In this document: piece by piece, positions 1 to 7,834 of the stretch
How positions within the stretch are numbered: the stretch's first letter is position 1
Layout of the letters: each line of letters opens with the position of its first letter
DNA from: Spirochaetaceae bacterium
GTDB lineage: Bacteria; Spirochaetota; Spirochaetia; Treponematales; Rectinemataceae
Reading direction: 5' to 3'
NCBI GenBank assembly: GCA_003452735.1
Contig: DMNL01000140.1
Span: 1-27,706 of the forward strand
Length of the DNA: 27,706 nt
Made by a program: the position numbers and the translations under genes
The notes under the pieces: model-generated
The model's input: the letters and a program-made list of their open reading frames with translations, nothing else
Database searches by the model: none
Told to the model about the DNA's origin: nothing

Positions 1-48
1 TGTTTCAAATAGCAGTAAAAGCCGGAAATAAAAGGCGGGAAATAAAAA

Positions 49-79
49 GGCCGCCCTTTTGTAAGGGGTGGCCTCTTTT
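49..79 (-). terminator. Bidirectional-looking intrinsic terminator
   Basis: GGCCGCCC (49-56) pairs with GGGTGGCC (66-73), with one G-T wobble and a short T-rich loop. The stem is flanked by A residues on the left and by TCTTTT on the right, so both strands would carry a T-tract after the hairpin. On the minus strand it lies about 25 nt beyond the stop of the small basic protein gene at 102-194, so it most likely ends that transcript. A gene entering from the left edge on the plus strand could share it. Confidence 0.65.
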
Positions 80-101
80 CAAGAACATAAGTGCGGCGCG
101 A

Positions 102-194
102 TCATTTGCGGGTCTTATGGCGATTCAGTCTTCTTTTCTTTTTTCTCTTGTGCGTCGCTATCTTTTGGAGCTTTCGCTTTCTACCACAGGGCAC
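102..194 (-). CDS. Small basic COX24/AURKAIP1-like (mS38-type) protein, 30 aa
   Basis: This is a 30-codon frame starting with GTG, preceded by AAGGAGA (201-207) at a 6-nt spacing and followed by a hairpin terminator. About half of the product is Lys or Arg, with the core KIATHKRKKKRR followed by NRHK. This matches what I recall of the tiny bacterial AURKAIP1/COX24-domain proteins of Bacteroidetes and spirochaetes, related to the mitochondrial ribosomal protein mS38. From that family it probably binds rRNA in the small ribosomal subunit; nothing in the sequence proves this. It lies 64 nt downstream of the P-loop/Asp23 gene on the same strand and could share its transcript. A chance frame is unlikely given the ribosome binding site, composition and terminator. 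Confidence 0.75.
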   Translation of the reverse strand: MPCGRKRKLQKIATHKRKKKRRLNRHKTRK

Positions 195-258
195 CTTTTC
201 TCTCCTTGGAAACGATTACTGCAGAATCATTAAAGGTACTGCCGCATATGTGCGCATA

Positions 259-1179
259 CTACACAGAGGAAACACGACCGTCAATAGCCTGGCCCCATTT
301 CTGGCCTTTCTGTGGGCGAGCGGTTAGTCTATCTATGACGATATTCACCTCTGCAACTAGAATTCCAGTAAATTTTTCGATGCTGTCGACAATATATTCC
401 TGCAATGCATGTACTTTCGAAGGAAGCCTTGTTCCAAAAGGAACTTCGAGCATAATTGTAATTCGATAACCTTGAGTATCATTGCGAATTGCGAGTCGCA
501 TAATGCGGACATTAGGATCGAATTCGCTCACACAGTGAACTACCATCTGCGAAAGCGCTGCTTCTGAAATAGCTACTCTGCCACGTTTTGCATACTCTGG
601 GCGTACGACAGACTTCTCGTATAATTTGGGAAGAGTCGCGCCTACGCCAAAGCTTCGCCTTAGAAAGACTCTTACACTATCATAGAATATTGAAGGATAG
701 CTGCGCTTTACTTCAAGAGCCGGAACTGGAATGACATGCTTACCTTCAACCTTGCGCGACTGCACTGCCTTTTCGATTTCGGCTTTTGTGGCTATTTCCT
801 CTATTTTTATCACCTTGACCGGATGTGGCAACTGCAAGCGCTCACAAATCTTCTGCACCATGCGCTCGCTTGTGCCAATTACTAGGATCTTCCGGAATTT
901 TTCTCGCTGAAGAGCTTTTGCCACCTGATCTCGATGTTCTCGATCGTCGAAAAGCGCAGTTTTAACGGCACCAAGATAAGTAGGATCTTTTTTTGCCGAG
1001 CGGCCTGCAAGAATCTGATCACCACGTATTAAAAGGCCATCATCTATTATGAGTTCTATGCCATATTTTTGCGCTACGAGCTTTGCGCGGAAACTCTTGC
1101 CTGTCCCCGAAGGACCAACAAGAGCATAAGTTTTTACACCGCGAATAAAAAATAAAAAATGCTTAAAGATACCGAACAT
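259..1179 (-). CDS. P-loop ATP-binding protein with C-terminal Asp23/Gls24-like domain
   Basis: The product is 306 aa if it starts at ATG 1179; an in-frame TTG at 1191 would add four residues. Neither start has a good ribosome binding site, so the start is uncertain. Residues 22-29 form a Walker A loop, GPSGTGKS, and LIIDD at 43-47 may serve as Walker B. The middle is a Rossmann-like nucleotide-binding region. Roughly residues 185-290 resemble the Asp23/Gls24 (DUF322) fold, with GRVAISEAAL and later VAEVNIVIDRL. Asp23 proteins are associated with the cell envelope in Gram-positives, but no function is established for this fusion. It is divergent from the phosphohexomutase gene and upstream of the small basic protein gene. 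The molecular role is unknown; ATP or GTP binding is the only confident prediction. Confidence 0.75.
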   Translation of the reverse strand: MFGIFKHFLFFIRGVKTYALVGPSGTGKSFRAKLVAQKYGIELIIDDGLLIRGDQILAGRSAKKDPTYLGAVKTALFDDREHRDQVAKALQREKFRKILVIGTSERMVQKICERLQLPHPVKVIKIEEIATKAEIEKAVQSRKVEGKHVIPVPALEVKRSYPSIFYDSVRVFLRRSFGVGATLPKLYEKSVVRPEYAKRGRVAISEAALSQMVVHCVSEFDPNVRIMRLAIRNDTQGYRITIMLEVPFGTRLPSKVHALQEYIVDSIEKFTGILVAEVNIVIDRLTARPQKGQKWGQAIDGRVSSV

Positions 1180-1295
1180 TCCAATAATCAATATATCGCC
1201 AGAGGCAATCCAGGTAAATAAGCATTTTCCCTGACCTGACAGAAGTTGGCTGTTTTATGACTCTATTGCAACGCTGTCTATCAATGGCATTATCA

Positions 1296-1324
1296 TTATC
1301 AGAATCGAGAAAAACAGCTACAAT
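1296..1324 (+). promoter_or_regulatory. Candidate sigma-70 promoter for the phosphohexomutase gene
   Basis: TTATCA (1296-1301) and TACAAT (1319-1324) are separated by 17 nt and match consensus at 4/6 and 5/6 positions. The implied transcript begins about 10 nt upstream of the AGGAG ribosome binding site at 1331-1335. Confidence 0.4.
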
Positions 1325-1341
1325 ATTGCCAGGAGCAAAAC

Positions 1342-3318
1342 ATGCCATTGATTAGCCACCCATTTCTTGGTTTGCCTATTGGGGACCCGGGGAAGATACC
1401 TCTCTCTAGAGAAAAGCTCCCCACCTCTAAAGATGTTAGACTAGCTGCTCAAGAACTAATTCTGTCTGCCTCAGGATGGCGAAAGATCTTCGCTAAACCC
1501 GAGATTGCCGCGGGGTATGCCTCTTGGGATTATGAGCAGCTACCAGATAACTCTCTTTCGCCACTTCTAGCCCCTGCGGATATAGTAATAGTGGCAGGAA
1601 TGGCAATAGTCTTTTCTTCATTTATTAAAGAACATTGTAGACCCTACAAGCCTATTGTGCTCCTAGGTATCGACACAAGGCGTACGAGCCCTACTATCGC
1701 TGACATTTTTGCTCGAGTGCTTATTGGAGAAGGATGTGAGGTTCGCTATCTGTTTATAGTTCCAATTCCAGAAATCACGGCATATGCTGCTCAAACTACG
1801 GCTTTAGATGTGGACCATGAATTCCACTCAGATGGATTTGTATATATCTCGGCTAGCCACAATCCTCCTGGATATAATGGTGTCAAATTTGGCCTTTGTG
1901 GAGGTGTGCTGAAAAGCGAACAGATAAAACCACTTATCTCAGAGCTCAAGGTTTTTCTATCAGATCCTGAATCTTCAGAGCTAGCGCTTATAGCACTTGA
2001 AAAGGCCGACGCTCGAGCTTTGACAAAATGCTATGAGAATGTTGCCCACTGGAAACGTTATTCGCAATCGGCTTATATGCTCTTTGCACATAGTGTCTTC
2101 ACCGACGAAGAGACAACCGAGGCTCAAGAAAGAATACTTTTGGAAATCGCAAATGCTTGCGAAAAGCGGCCTTTTGGTATAATTGCGGAGCTCAATGGGT
2201 CTGCGCGAACACAGAGCATCGATTTGGATTGGCTCTCTGCTCTCGGAGCCGAATCTAAAGCGCTAAATATGGAACCTGGCATCTTTGCTCATAGAATCGT
2301 ACCTGAAAACGAATCGCTTGATGATTGCATAAAAGCTTTACAATCTGCCCACGAAAAAAATGCAGCCTATGCTCTTGGCTATGTACCAGATTGCGATGGA
2401 GATAGAGGCAATCTTGTGTATTACAACAATAGGCTTAGAGAAGCGATCCCTTTGGAAGCCCAGCAGGTCTTTGCCTTGGCCTGCCTATCCGAGCTAGCTT
2501 ATCTAAAATGGAAAGGCGAAACAAACCGAATCGCTATCGTCGTCAATGATGCAACAAGTATGCGCATTGAAGCCATAGCAGAAGTCTTCGGCGCAAAAGT
2601 ATTTAGAACCGAAACAGGCGAAGCCAATGTAGTCTGTCGCGCGGAAAGGCTTAGATTGGAAGGATGGACGGTTCGCATTCTTGGGGAAGGCTCGAATGGA
2701 GGCAATATTACTCATCCTTCAAAGGTACGCGATCCATTATCCACTATTGGCTCTATGATTCGATTATTAAGGCTTGGCGACGCTCAGAAAAATGAAACCT
2801 GTTTTAATCTTTGGCTTGAGGCAATTGGCAGCCCCGAACGCTACCAGCCTGACTATGATCTCGAAGATGTTATAGAAAGTCTACCACAATGGATTACTAC
2901 GAGCGCCTTCGAACCTAATGCTGCGCTAAAAATTCGTACCATAGATAAGATCGAACTTAAAAATACCTACCAAAGACTTTTTCTGGAGGACTGGCCAAAA
3001 ATACAGCCAGAACTAGAGCAAAGGTTCGACATCGTCTCATGGAGGGCCTTCGCCTCTCTTGGATCTGATGAATGGGAAATTGGATCAGACTTTGGCGCTT
3101 CCAAGAATGGAGGTCTTAGAATCGTACTTTACAATAAGGCAGGCGAACCTAAAGCATTCCTATGGATGCGAGCTTCAGGGACAGAGCCCGTATTCCGTAT
3201 TTTGGTAGATATAAGAGGTGGAACATACGCCGACGAAGCTTGGCTGCGCACATGGCACAAAGGATTGGTCGCTAAGGCCGATCTGCTTGCTTCGCCTAGA
3301 CAAAATAATGTAGGATAG
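1342..3318 (+). CDS. Alpha-D-phosphohexomutase (phosphoglucomutase/phosphomannomutase)
   Basis: This 658-aa enzyme should move phosphate between C1 and C6 of a hexose phosphate, linking glycolysis with sugar-nucleotide synthesis in the cytoplasm. All four family signatures are present in order: the phosphoserine loop SASHNPPGYNG with Ser172; the metal loop DCDGDRG at 350-356; the sugar-binding loop GEGSNGG at 448-454; and the phosphate loop RASGTEP at 610-616. The start is fixed by AGGAG six nt upstream. At 658 aa it is longer than the usual 450-580, with extra sequence at the N-terminus and between domains 3 and 4. Substrate (glucose, mannose or glucosamine phosphate) cannot be read from the motifs. 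A PUR-domain gene follows after 21 nt, probably in the same transcript. Confidence 0.9.
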   Translation: MPLISHPFLGLPIGDPGKIPLSREKLPTSKDVRLAAQELILSASGWRKIFAKPEIAAGYASWDYEQLPDNSLSPLLAPADIVIVAGMAIVFSSFIKEHCRPYKPIVLLGIDTRRTSPTIADIFARVLIGEGCEVRYLFIVPIPEITAYAAQTTALDVDHEFHSDGFVYISASHNPPGYNGVKFGLCGGVLKSEQIKPLISELKVFLSDPESSELALIALEKADARALTKCYENVAHWKRYSQSAYMLFAHSVFTDEETTEAQERILLEIANACEKRPFGIIAELNGSARTQSIDLDWLSALGAESKALNMEPGIFAHRIVPENESLDDCIKALQSAHEKNAAYALGYVPDCDGDRGNLVYYNNRLREAIPLEAQQVFALACLSELAYLKWKGETNRIAIVVNDATSMRIEAIAEVFGAKVFRTETGEANVVCRAERLRLEGWTVRILGEGSNGGNITHPSKVRDPLSTIGSMIRLLRLGDAQKNETCFNLWLEAIGSPERYQPDYDLEDVIESLPQWITTSAFEPNAALKIRTIDKIELKNTYQRLFLEDWPKIQPELEQRFDIVSWRAFASLGSDEWEIGSDFGASKNGGLRIVLYNKAGEPKAFLWMRASGTEPVFRILVDIRGGTYADEAWLRTWHKGLVAKADLLASPRQNNVG

Positions 3319-3339
3319 TTCCATATAAAAGGAGTTCTA

Positions 3340-3744
3340 ATGGGTATCCGCGGCGAACTGTTCTCTACAAGATTCATCTGTGAGGGAAGAACTTATTTTT
3401 TTAATGTAAAAGAAAATAGAAATGGCGACATTTTTCTGTCCATTGTAGAGAGCAAACCTACTGAGACAGAAACCTTCGATAGGCGATCAATCGTGATATT
3501 CCAAGAAAACATGGAAGGCTTCATGCGAGCAATGAGAACCGCAGCTGGCTATATGGAAAAAGCTAGTCAAAGGCCAAAACCAGATAGAACGGCAATACAG
3601 TCTTCTCAGCCTAGGCAGGATCCTCGACAAGCGCGCCAGAGATTGCAGGAAAGCTCTTCGCAAGCTCCTCGTCGATTTGTTATTAGAAAGAAACCTCATT
3701 CTTCTGGAGATTCCAGAGAGTCAAAAAGTGGTGCATCGGATTGA
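3340..3744 (+). CDS. PUR-alpha/BpuR-like nucleic-acid-binding protein
   Basis: The 134-aa product has an N-terminal PUR-type repeat, about residues 1-70, with RGELFSTRF, GRTYFFNVKENRNGD and FLSIVESKP. These are the conserved strands of the bacterial DUF3276/PUR family, best known from Borrelia BpuR, which binds DNA and RNA and acts as a post-transcriptional and transcriptional regulator. Residues 75-134 are a Gln/Arg/Ser-rich tail that looks disordered and basic, as expected for an RNA-binding extension. AAGGAG lies five nt before the ATG. The gene follows the phosphohexomutase by 21 nt. Its last 49 bp overlap the 3' end of the RNase HII gene on the opposite strand. Family identity is strong; targets are unknown. 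Confidence 0.85.
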   Translation: MGIRGELFSTRFICEGRTYFFNVKENRNGDIFLSIVESKPTETETFDRRSIVIFQENMEGFMRAMRTAAGYMEKASQRPKPDRTAIQSSQPRQDPRQARQRLQESSSQAPRRFVIRKKPHSSGDSRESKSGASD

Positions 3745-4358
3745 ATCAATAAGTGAAAACCCTTCCGATGGAATCGCGATGGGCCAAAGCGCTCTATGGC
3801 AGCGCGATGCTCTTTAGTTGGATATCCCTTATTGTTTTTAAACCCATACTCAGGCATGATGCCATCTAGGCAATCCATCATGCGATCTCTGGCTACTTTT
3901 GCGAGTATAGAAGCGGCCATTACTGCGGGAATCAAGCCATCCGCTTTAGCCATGGTCGCTGCTTCGATATTTGTCCCATTCATGCTAAGGGACGGAGCAA
4001 ATAATCCATCGACCACAACAAGCGCTGGAAGATGCGATAGCCCTCTAAAAGCCCTTTCCATAGCGCGCAAACTCGCCATAAGAATGTTGTACTTTTCGAT
4101 TTCTTCAACAGTAGCCCATCCCACAGCCCAGTCGAGCGCTTGCTCTACAATCATGCAATAAGCCTCTTCGCGGCGACGAGCACTCATTCTTTTAGAATCA
4201 TCGAGCATGGTAATGGGAAAGCCTTTTGGTAGAATGACGGCGGCTGCAGTAACAGGACCAGCAAGCGGGCCTCTTCCTGCCTCATCCAGACCGCATACAA
4301 GGTCAATCGGGATTCTGAGCACTGAATCGAGCGTACAGAAATTCATCGATTTTTTCAT
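3696..4358 (-). CDS. rnhB: Ribonuclease HII
   Basis: The 220-aa enzyme cleaves the RNA strand of RNA-DNA hybrids and starts removal of single ribonucleotides from DNA. The catalytic acidic residues are visible: Asp25 and Glu26 in DEAGRGPLAGPV, Asp117 in VVVDG, and Asp140, ten residues before Ser150 of the AASILAKVARDR motif, the same spacing as in Thermotoga RNase HII. The length is normal. The start is supported by AGAGG five nt upstream. It lies 17 nt downstream of the thioredoxin reductase gene on the same strand, so the two are probably co-transcribed. Its C-terminal 15 codons are encoded opposite the tail of the PUR-domain gene, in a region poorly conserved in both families. Confidence 0.95.
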   Translation of the reverse strand: MKKSMNFCTLDSVLRIPIDLVCGLDEAGRGPLAGPVTAAAVILPKGFPITMLDDSKRMSARRREEAYCMIVEQALDWAVGWATVEEIEKYNILMASLRAMERAFRGLSHLPALVVVDGLFAPSLSMNGTNIEAATMAKADGLIPAVMAASILAKVARDRMMDCLDGIMPEYGFKNNKGYPTKEHRAAIERFGPSRFHRKGFHLLIQSDAPLFDSLESPEE

Positions 4359-4375
4359 CGATACCTCTCATCTAT

Positions 4376-5317
4376 TCATCGATAAGCCTGCCCTCTCTGC
4401 TCATCGATATAGCTGGCAGCTGATCGAGCCGCGATTGCGCCATCGGCTGCTGCGGTGACAATTTGTCTAAATGGAGTTGCTCTCACATCGCCTGCAGCAA
4501 ATAGACCTGTAATGCTTGTCTGCATATTACAATCGGTTATGATATAGCCTGATTCATCGAATTGTATAGCTATATCTTTAAGAAAGCCCGTTTGAGGTGT
4601 AGAGCCGATAAATATGAATATTCCATCGAATGGCTCCTCGGTTAATTCATGCGAAAGGGTGTTTTCCAGGACAACAGAGTGGACCTTTGAGTTTCCTTTG
4701 ATCTCTTTCGCAACGGTATTGAAGAGCACTTTAATCGAAGGATTGGAGAGAACTCGGCTAGCGAGAGCTTTTTGCGCTCTGAACCGATCTCGACGATGGA
4801 TCATTAAGATTTTATCCGAAAGATTGGAGAGATAGATCGCTTCGTCGCAGGCAGAATCGCCTCCGCCCACCACAAGAATGCGCTTTCCTTTGAAGAATGG
4901 ACCATCGCATGTAGCACAATAAGAAACACCCTTGCCTATGTATTCCTGTTCTCCAGGAATACCAAGCTGCTTATGTCTTGCGCCTGTAGCTATAAGAACC
5001 GTGAGACTCTCTAGAGGTCCAACGCTTGTCTCGATTATAAAGCGGTCTTCCGCTTTTCTCACCGATAATGCGCTTGCTTCGATAAAAGAGCTGCCGAATT
5101 GCTCCGCCTGCTTGCGCATTCGCTCGGCAAGTTCAAATCCATTAATGGGCTCCAGAATACCAGGATAGTTTTCCAATTTGTCTATAAAAAGAGCCTGACC
5201 TCCAGGGGCTAATTCTTCGATTACAATTGTACTTAGGTTGGCACGTGCTCCATACTGAGCGGCGGAGAGTCCTGCCGCACCTGCTCCAATAACTGCAAAA
5301 TCATAAATCTGACCCAT
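4376..5317 (-). CDS. trxB: Thioredoxin reductase (NADPH), TrxB type
   Basis: This 313-aa flavoprotein passes electrons from NADPH through FAD to thioredoxin. The FAD-binding GAGAAG lies at residues 11-16, the redox-active CATC has Cys134 and Cys137, and the NADPH-binding loop GGGDSA follows. The C-terminal FAD motif GLFAAGDVR is near residue 270. ATG 5317 is chosen over a TTG three nt upstream, because GAGGAGAG (5322-5329) is well spaced for it. It lies 41 nt downstream of the histidine kinase and 17 nt upstream of rnhB, all on the minus strand. No thioredoxin gene is present nearby. A ferredoxin- or other-reductase variant cannot be excluded by sequence alone, but the CATC placement is that of classical TrxB. 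Confidence 0.93.
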   Translation of the reverse strand: MGQIYDFAVIGAGAAGLSAAQYGARANLSTIVIEELAPGGQALFIDKLENYPGILEPINGFELAERMRKQAEQFGSSFIEASALSVRKAEDRFIIETSVGPLESLTVLIATGARHKQLGIPGEQEYIGKGVSYCATCDGPFFKGKRILVVGGGDSACDEAIYLSNLSDKILMIHRRDRFRAQKALASRVLSNPSIKVLFNTVAKEIKGNSKVHSVVLENTLSHELTEEPFDGIFIFIGSTPQTGFLKDIAIQFDESGYIITDCNMQTSITGLFAAGDVRATPFRQIVTAAADGAIAARSAASYIDEQRGQAYR

Positions 5318-5358
5318 CAAGCTCTCCTCTATATATTTAATATAACAATTTTTATATA

Positions 5359-6834
5359 TTATATACCACGCATTTTAGACTTAGTTTCCACAATAAGCCG
5401 GCAAAAATTTCCGCTATCCTCTCCTCTGGGTATTTCCAAGTTTGCATGGGCTTGTTTTAGCAATGCTTGCATGACAATAGAATCTGCATTCTCAAAAATC
5501 CCCTCCCCATTTATCTCAATGATCTGCATACCATTTTGCTTTTGCACAAAAGAAAGATAAACTTCCACCTTTTCACGTCTCTCATAGCTAGCCTTATAAG
5601 CGCCTTCCAAGAGATATAGCAAGACTAGCGAAAGAGGAACAAGGAGATCTGGATCCAGTGGATAATCCTCAGCAGAAACTTTAATGTGTACTGTGGACCC
5701 TATTCTTTCGAGAGCTTCTTCTGCGAAATGGCAGAATTGTCCAAAAAAGTCCCTCGCAGACAATCGATCGACTCTTTCCGATTGATATAGAGCTTCGTGT
5801 ACAAGCGCAATGCTTTTTATCTGCGTTTCTAGGTCTTTCAATACCTCGATAGCCGCTGCAGCCTTAGTGTCAATCTGCTTTAAGTGAGCCAAGCTAGCTA
5901 CCAATTGCAGATTTGACTTTATTCTATGATGGATTTCGCGCAGAAGTCTCTCCTTGGCAGCTAGTGATTCCTCTAGGCTTTCTTGATAGAGATGCATTGC
6001 GCTGATATCGTGAATAACACCGATAGTCTGAAGTTTTTTGCCAACCACATCCGAAAAGAGTGGCACATCGAAGGCTTGTTCTCCATAAGCATTTACCATT
6101 GCATAGATTACATGGCCATCTTTGTGCAGAAGTCTCACTTCGAGTTCTCTTGTCATGCGCGAACCTGATCTTCGTTCATCGAAGAGTTTTGGAGGATTTG
6201 TAGGCATTATATTATTTTGCCTTATTTTCTCCACAACAAGATCTCGCGAGATGTTTGGCCTATCTTCTGGATGAATAATGGAGCCGAAATGCTTTCCAAT
6301 CAACTCTGAAGGCAGATAGCCAAGCAATCCAACCGACTCATTTAGATAGAGAAAATAGCCTTGTTCGTCCAGAACATATACAATATCCGGAAGAGAGGAT
6401 AGCAGTGTCCGCAATTGACTCTGCGCGGCTGCTATAGTGTTTTGAGACGAAAGGATACTATCCATCTTTGCAAAGAGCTGATAGACGGCACATTTAATTG
6501 TTGAGTTAGATGCGTTTTTTGGTAAAACTCTTAGAAGAGCACAATTAGAAAACTGCTCTAAAGAATATTCAGCATTTTTAGCCTGCGGCATCTTTCCCAC
6601 GGCTTTTTCGATAAGCACCAAAGCAGTTGAGGAGTCAAGAATAGTATGGATTTCTCTTTCATTTAGCAACCCTGTCTCCGTAATAATACAATCGAATTTT
6701 CGAGAAATTTCTTCAGAATATCCGCTCAGAATAGCGACATGAGTGCAACATTGTCTAAGAGATCTAGCGAGTTTTTCTCCGCTGCTATATACCGAGAAAA
6801 AGATCGCAACAGACCTGGCAGTAAATTCGCTCAT
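5359..6834 (-). CDS. PAS-domain sensor histidine kinase, HisKA_2 type, degenerate ATPase
   Basis: From ATG 6834 the product is 491 aa; the open frame extends 31 codons further to a GTG at 6927 that has no ribosome binding site. Residues 1-120 look like a receiver fold without clear phospho-acceptor chemistry (FDCIITETG, then LPKNAS). A PAS domain covers about 144-279 (DIVYVLDEQGYFLYLNES, HPEDR). The dimerisation helix EIHHRIKSNLQLVASL (His302/His303) matches HisKA_2 kinases. The C-terminal ATPase-like domain, about 400-489, is eroded: the N-box Asn is missing in LYLLEGAYKAS, and the DxGxG motif reads INGEG. No transmembrane segment is visible, so it is probably cytoplasmic. No partner response regulator lies adjacent. 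It may sense a signal through PAS and act as a scaffold rather than a kinase. Confidence 0.82.
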   Translation of the reverse strand: MSEFTARSVAIFFSVYSSGEKLARSLRQCCTHVAILSGYSEEISRKFDCIITETGLLNEREIHTILDSSTALVLIEKAVGKMPQAKNAEYSLEQFSNCALLRVLPKNASNSTIKCAVYQLFAKMDSILSSQNTIAAAQSQLRTLLSSLPDIVYVLDEQGYFLYLNESVGLLGYLPSELIGKHFGSIIHPEDRPNISRDLVVEKIRQNNIMPTNPPKLFDERRSGSRMTRELEVRLLHKDGHVIYAMVNAYGEQAFDVPLFSDVVGKKLQTIGVIHDISAMHLYQESLEESLAAKERLLREIHHRIKSNLQLVASLAHLKQIDTKAAAAIEVLKDLETQIKSIALVHEALYQSERVDRLSARDFFGQFCHFAEEALERIGSTVHIKVSAEDYPLDPDLLVPLSLVLLYLLEGAYKASYERREKVEVYLSFVQKQNGMQIIEINGEGIFENADSIVMQALLKQAHANLEIPRGEDSGNFCRLIVETKSKMRGI

Positions 6835-6948
6835 TCTTTCATAGTAAAAAAGGGCTATAACCGCGTCAATAGACGAAAATGCAGCATGCTTGCCTTTACA
6901 TTGAATTTTCTTACACCCACATAGCACATAGAAAAAAAATATTAAAAG

Positions 6949-7833
6949 ATGCTAGTATGTCGCATGGCCTTTAGTTTTCATACCCATACACTGTTTTGCG
7001 ATGGAAAGGCAGATGCAGCCACAATGGCTCGCACCGCATTCGAAAATCAATACACCCATCTAGGGTTTTCCGCCCATGCGCCAATTTCCTTAGAGACAGA
7101 TTGCAATTTGCCTTGGTATAAGGCTGATTCCTATGTCTCTGCCATCCGTTCTTTAGCACAGGAATATGCACCAAAAGGTATGAAGATATTTTTGGGTCTA
7201 GAGACCGAATACGCACCGGGAATAGCAATGCCTAACGACCCAGCTTACGAGCCTATGCATCTTGATTACCGCATAGGCTCGGTTCACTATATCACCGTTC
7301 CTGGCGAATATCCATTTACTGTTGATGAACCAGAGGAGCAATTTGCCCTTCATGTCCAAGAATGGGCACCAGATGGTGATTATCGAAAAATCTGGAAGCG
7401 ATATTGGCGGCATATTTCTGAAATGATAGAAGTTGGTGGATTCGATATAATAGGGCATTTTGACTTAGTAAAGAAAAATAATATTGCTGGACGCTGGTTC
7501 GATGAAGAAAATCGAGCCTATGTGGATGCTGCATTCCAAGCTCTGGACCTTGCTGCCGAAAAAGATTATATCGCAGAAATAAATACAGGAGGTATTACAC
7601 GGAGTAGGCGCAGCGAGCCCTATCCGTCAGTCTTCATATTAAAAAGAATGCAGGAGAAAGGCATAAGAATTACCATTGGAGATGATGCACATGCGCCTTC
7701 ACATATTGGTATATGTCAGCTCAAAGCCTTGGAAATTGCAGAGATAGCAGGGTATAAAGCGCTGTGGTATATGGATGCTCCCGGTGTCTGGAAAGAAGCC
7801 GCTCTAGCGTCAATGAAAGGCCAGCGTCGATAG
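6949..7833 (+). CDS. PHP-family histidinol phosphatase (HisJ/HisK-like)
   Basis: The 294-aa protein has the ordered metal-binding motifs of the PHP hydrolase fold: HTHTLFCDG near the N-terminus, FSAHAP, GLETEY, GSVHY, FDIIGHFDLVKKNN, INTGG and GDDAHAPSHIG. HisJ enzymes remove phosphate from histidinol phosphate, the next-to-last part of histidine synthesis. The length is close to B. subtilis HisJ (268 aa). ATG 6949 and ATG 6964 are both possible; neither has a strong ribosome binding site, and only A-rich sequence precedes the first. No other histidine-synthesis genes are in the window, so another phosphoester substrate is possible. It ends one base before the stop of the convergent DksA-like gene. 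Confidence 0.85.
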   Translation: MLVCRMAFSFHTHTLFCDGKADAATMARTAFENQYTHLGFSAHAPISLETDCNLPWYKADSYVSAIRSLAQEYAPKGMKIFLGLETEYAPGIAMPNDPAYEPMHLDYRIGSVHYITVPGEYPFTVDEPEEQFALHVQEWAPDGDYRKIWKRYWRHISEMIEVGGFDIIGHFDLVKKNNIAGRWFDEENRAYVDAAFQALDLAAEKDYIAEINTGGITRSRRSEPYPSVFILKRMQEKGIRITIGDDAHAPSHIGICQLKALEIAEIAGYKALWYMDAPGVWKEAALASMKGQRR

Positions 7834-7834
7834 A

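Noticed and set aside
68..469. Plus-strand open frames of 133 and 78 codons at the left edge
   Set aside because: They lie opposite the P-loop/Asp23 gene and the small basic protein gene, lack ribosome binding sites, and have no recognisable domain.
1163..1348. Minus-strand 61-codon frame between the two divergent genes
   Set aside because: It has no ribosome binding site and covers the promoter region of the phosphohexomutase gene; the composition is not protein-like.
5341..5386. Possible separate promoter for trxB
   Set aside because: A TATAAT is present on the minus strand in AT-rich DNA, but no -35 was found at an acceptable distance; co-transcription with the kinase gene is as likely.
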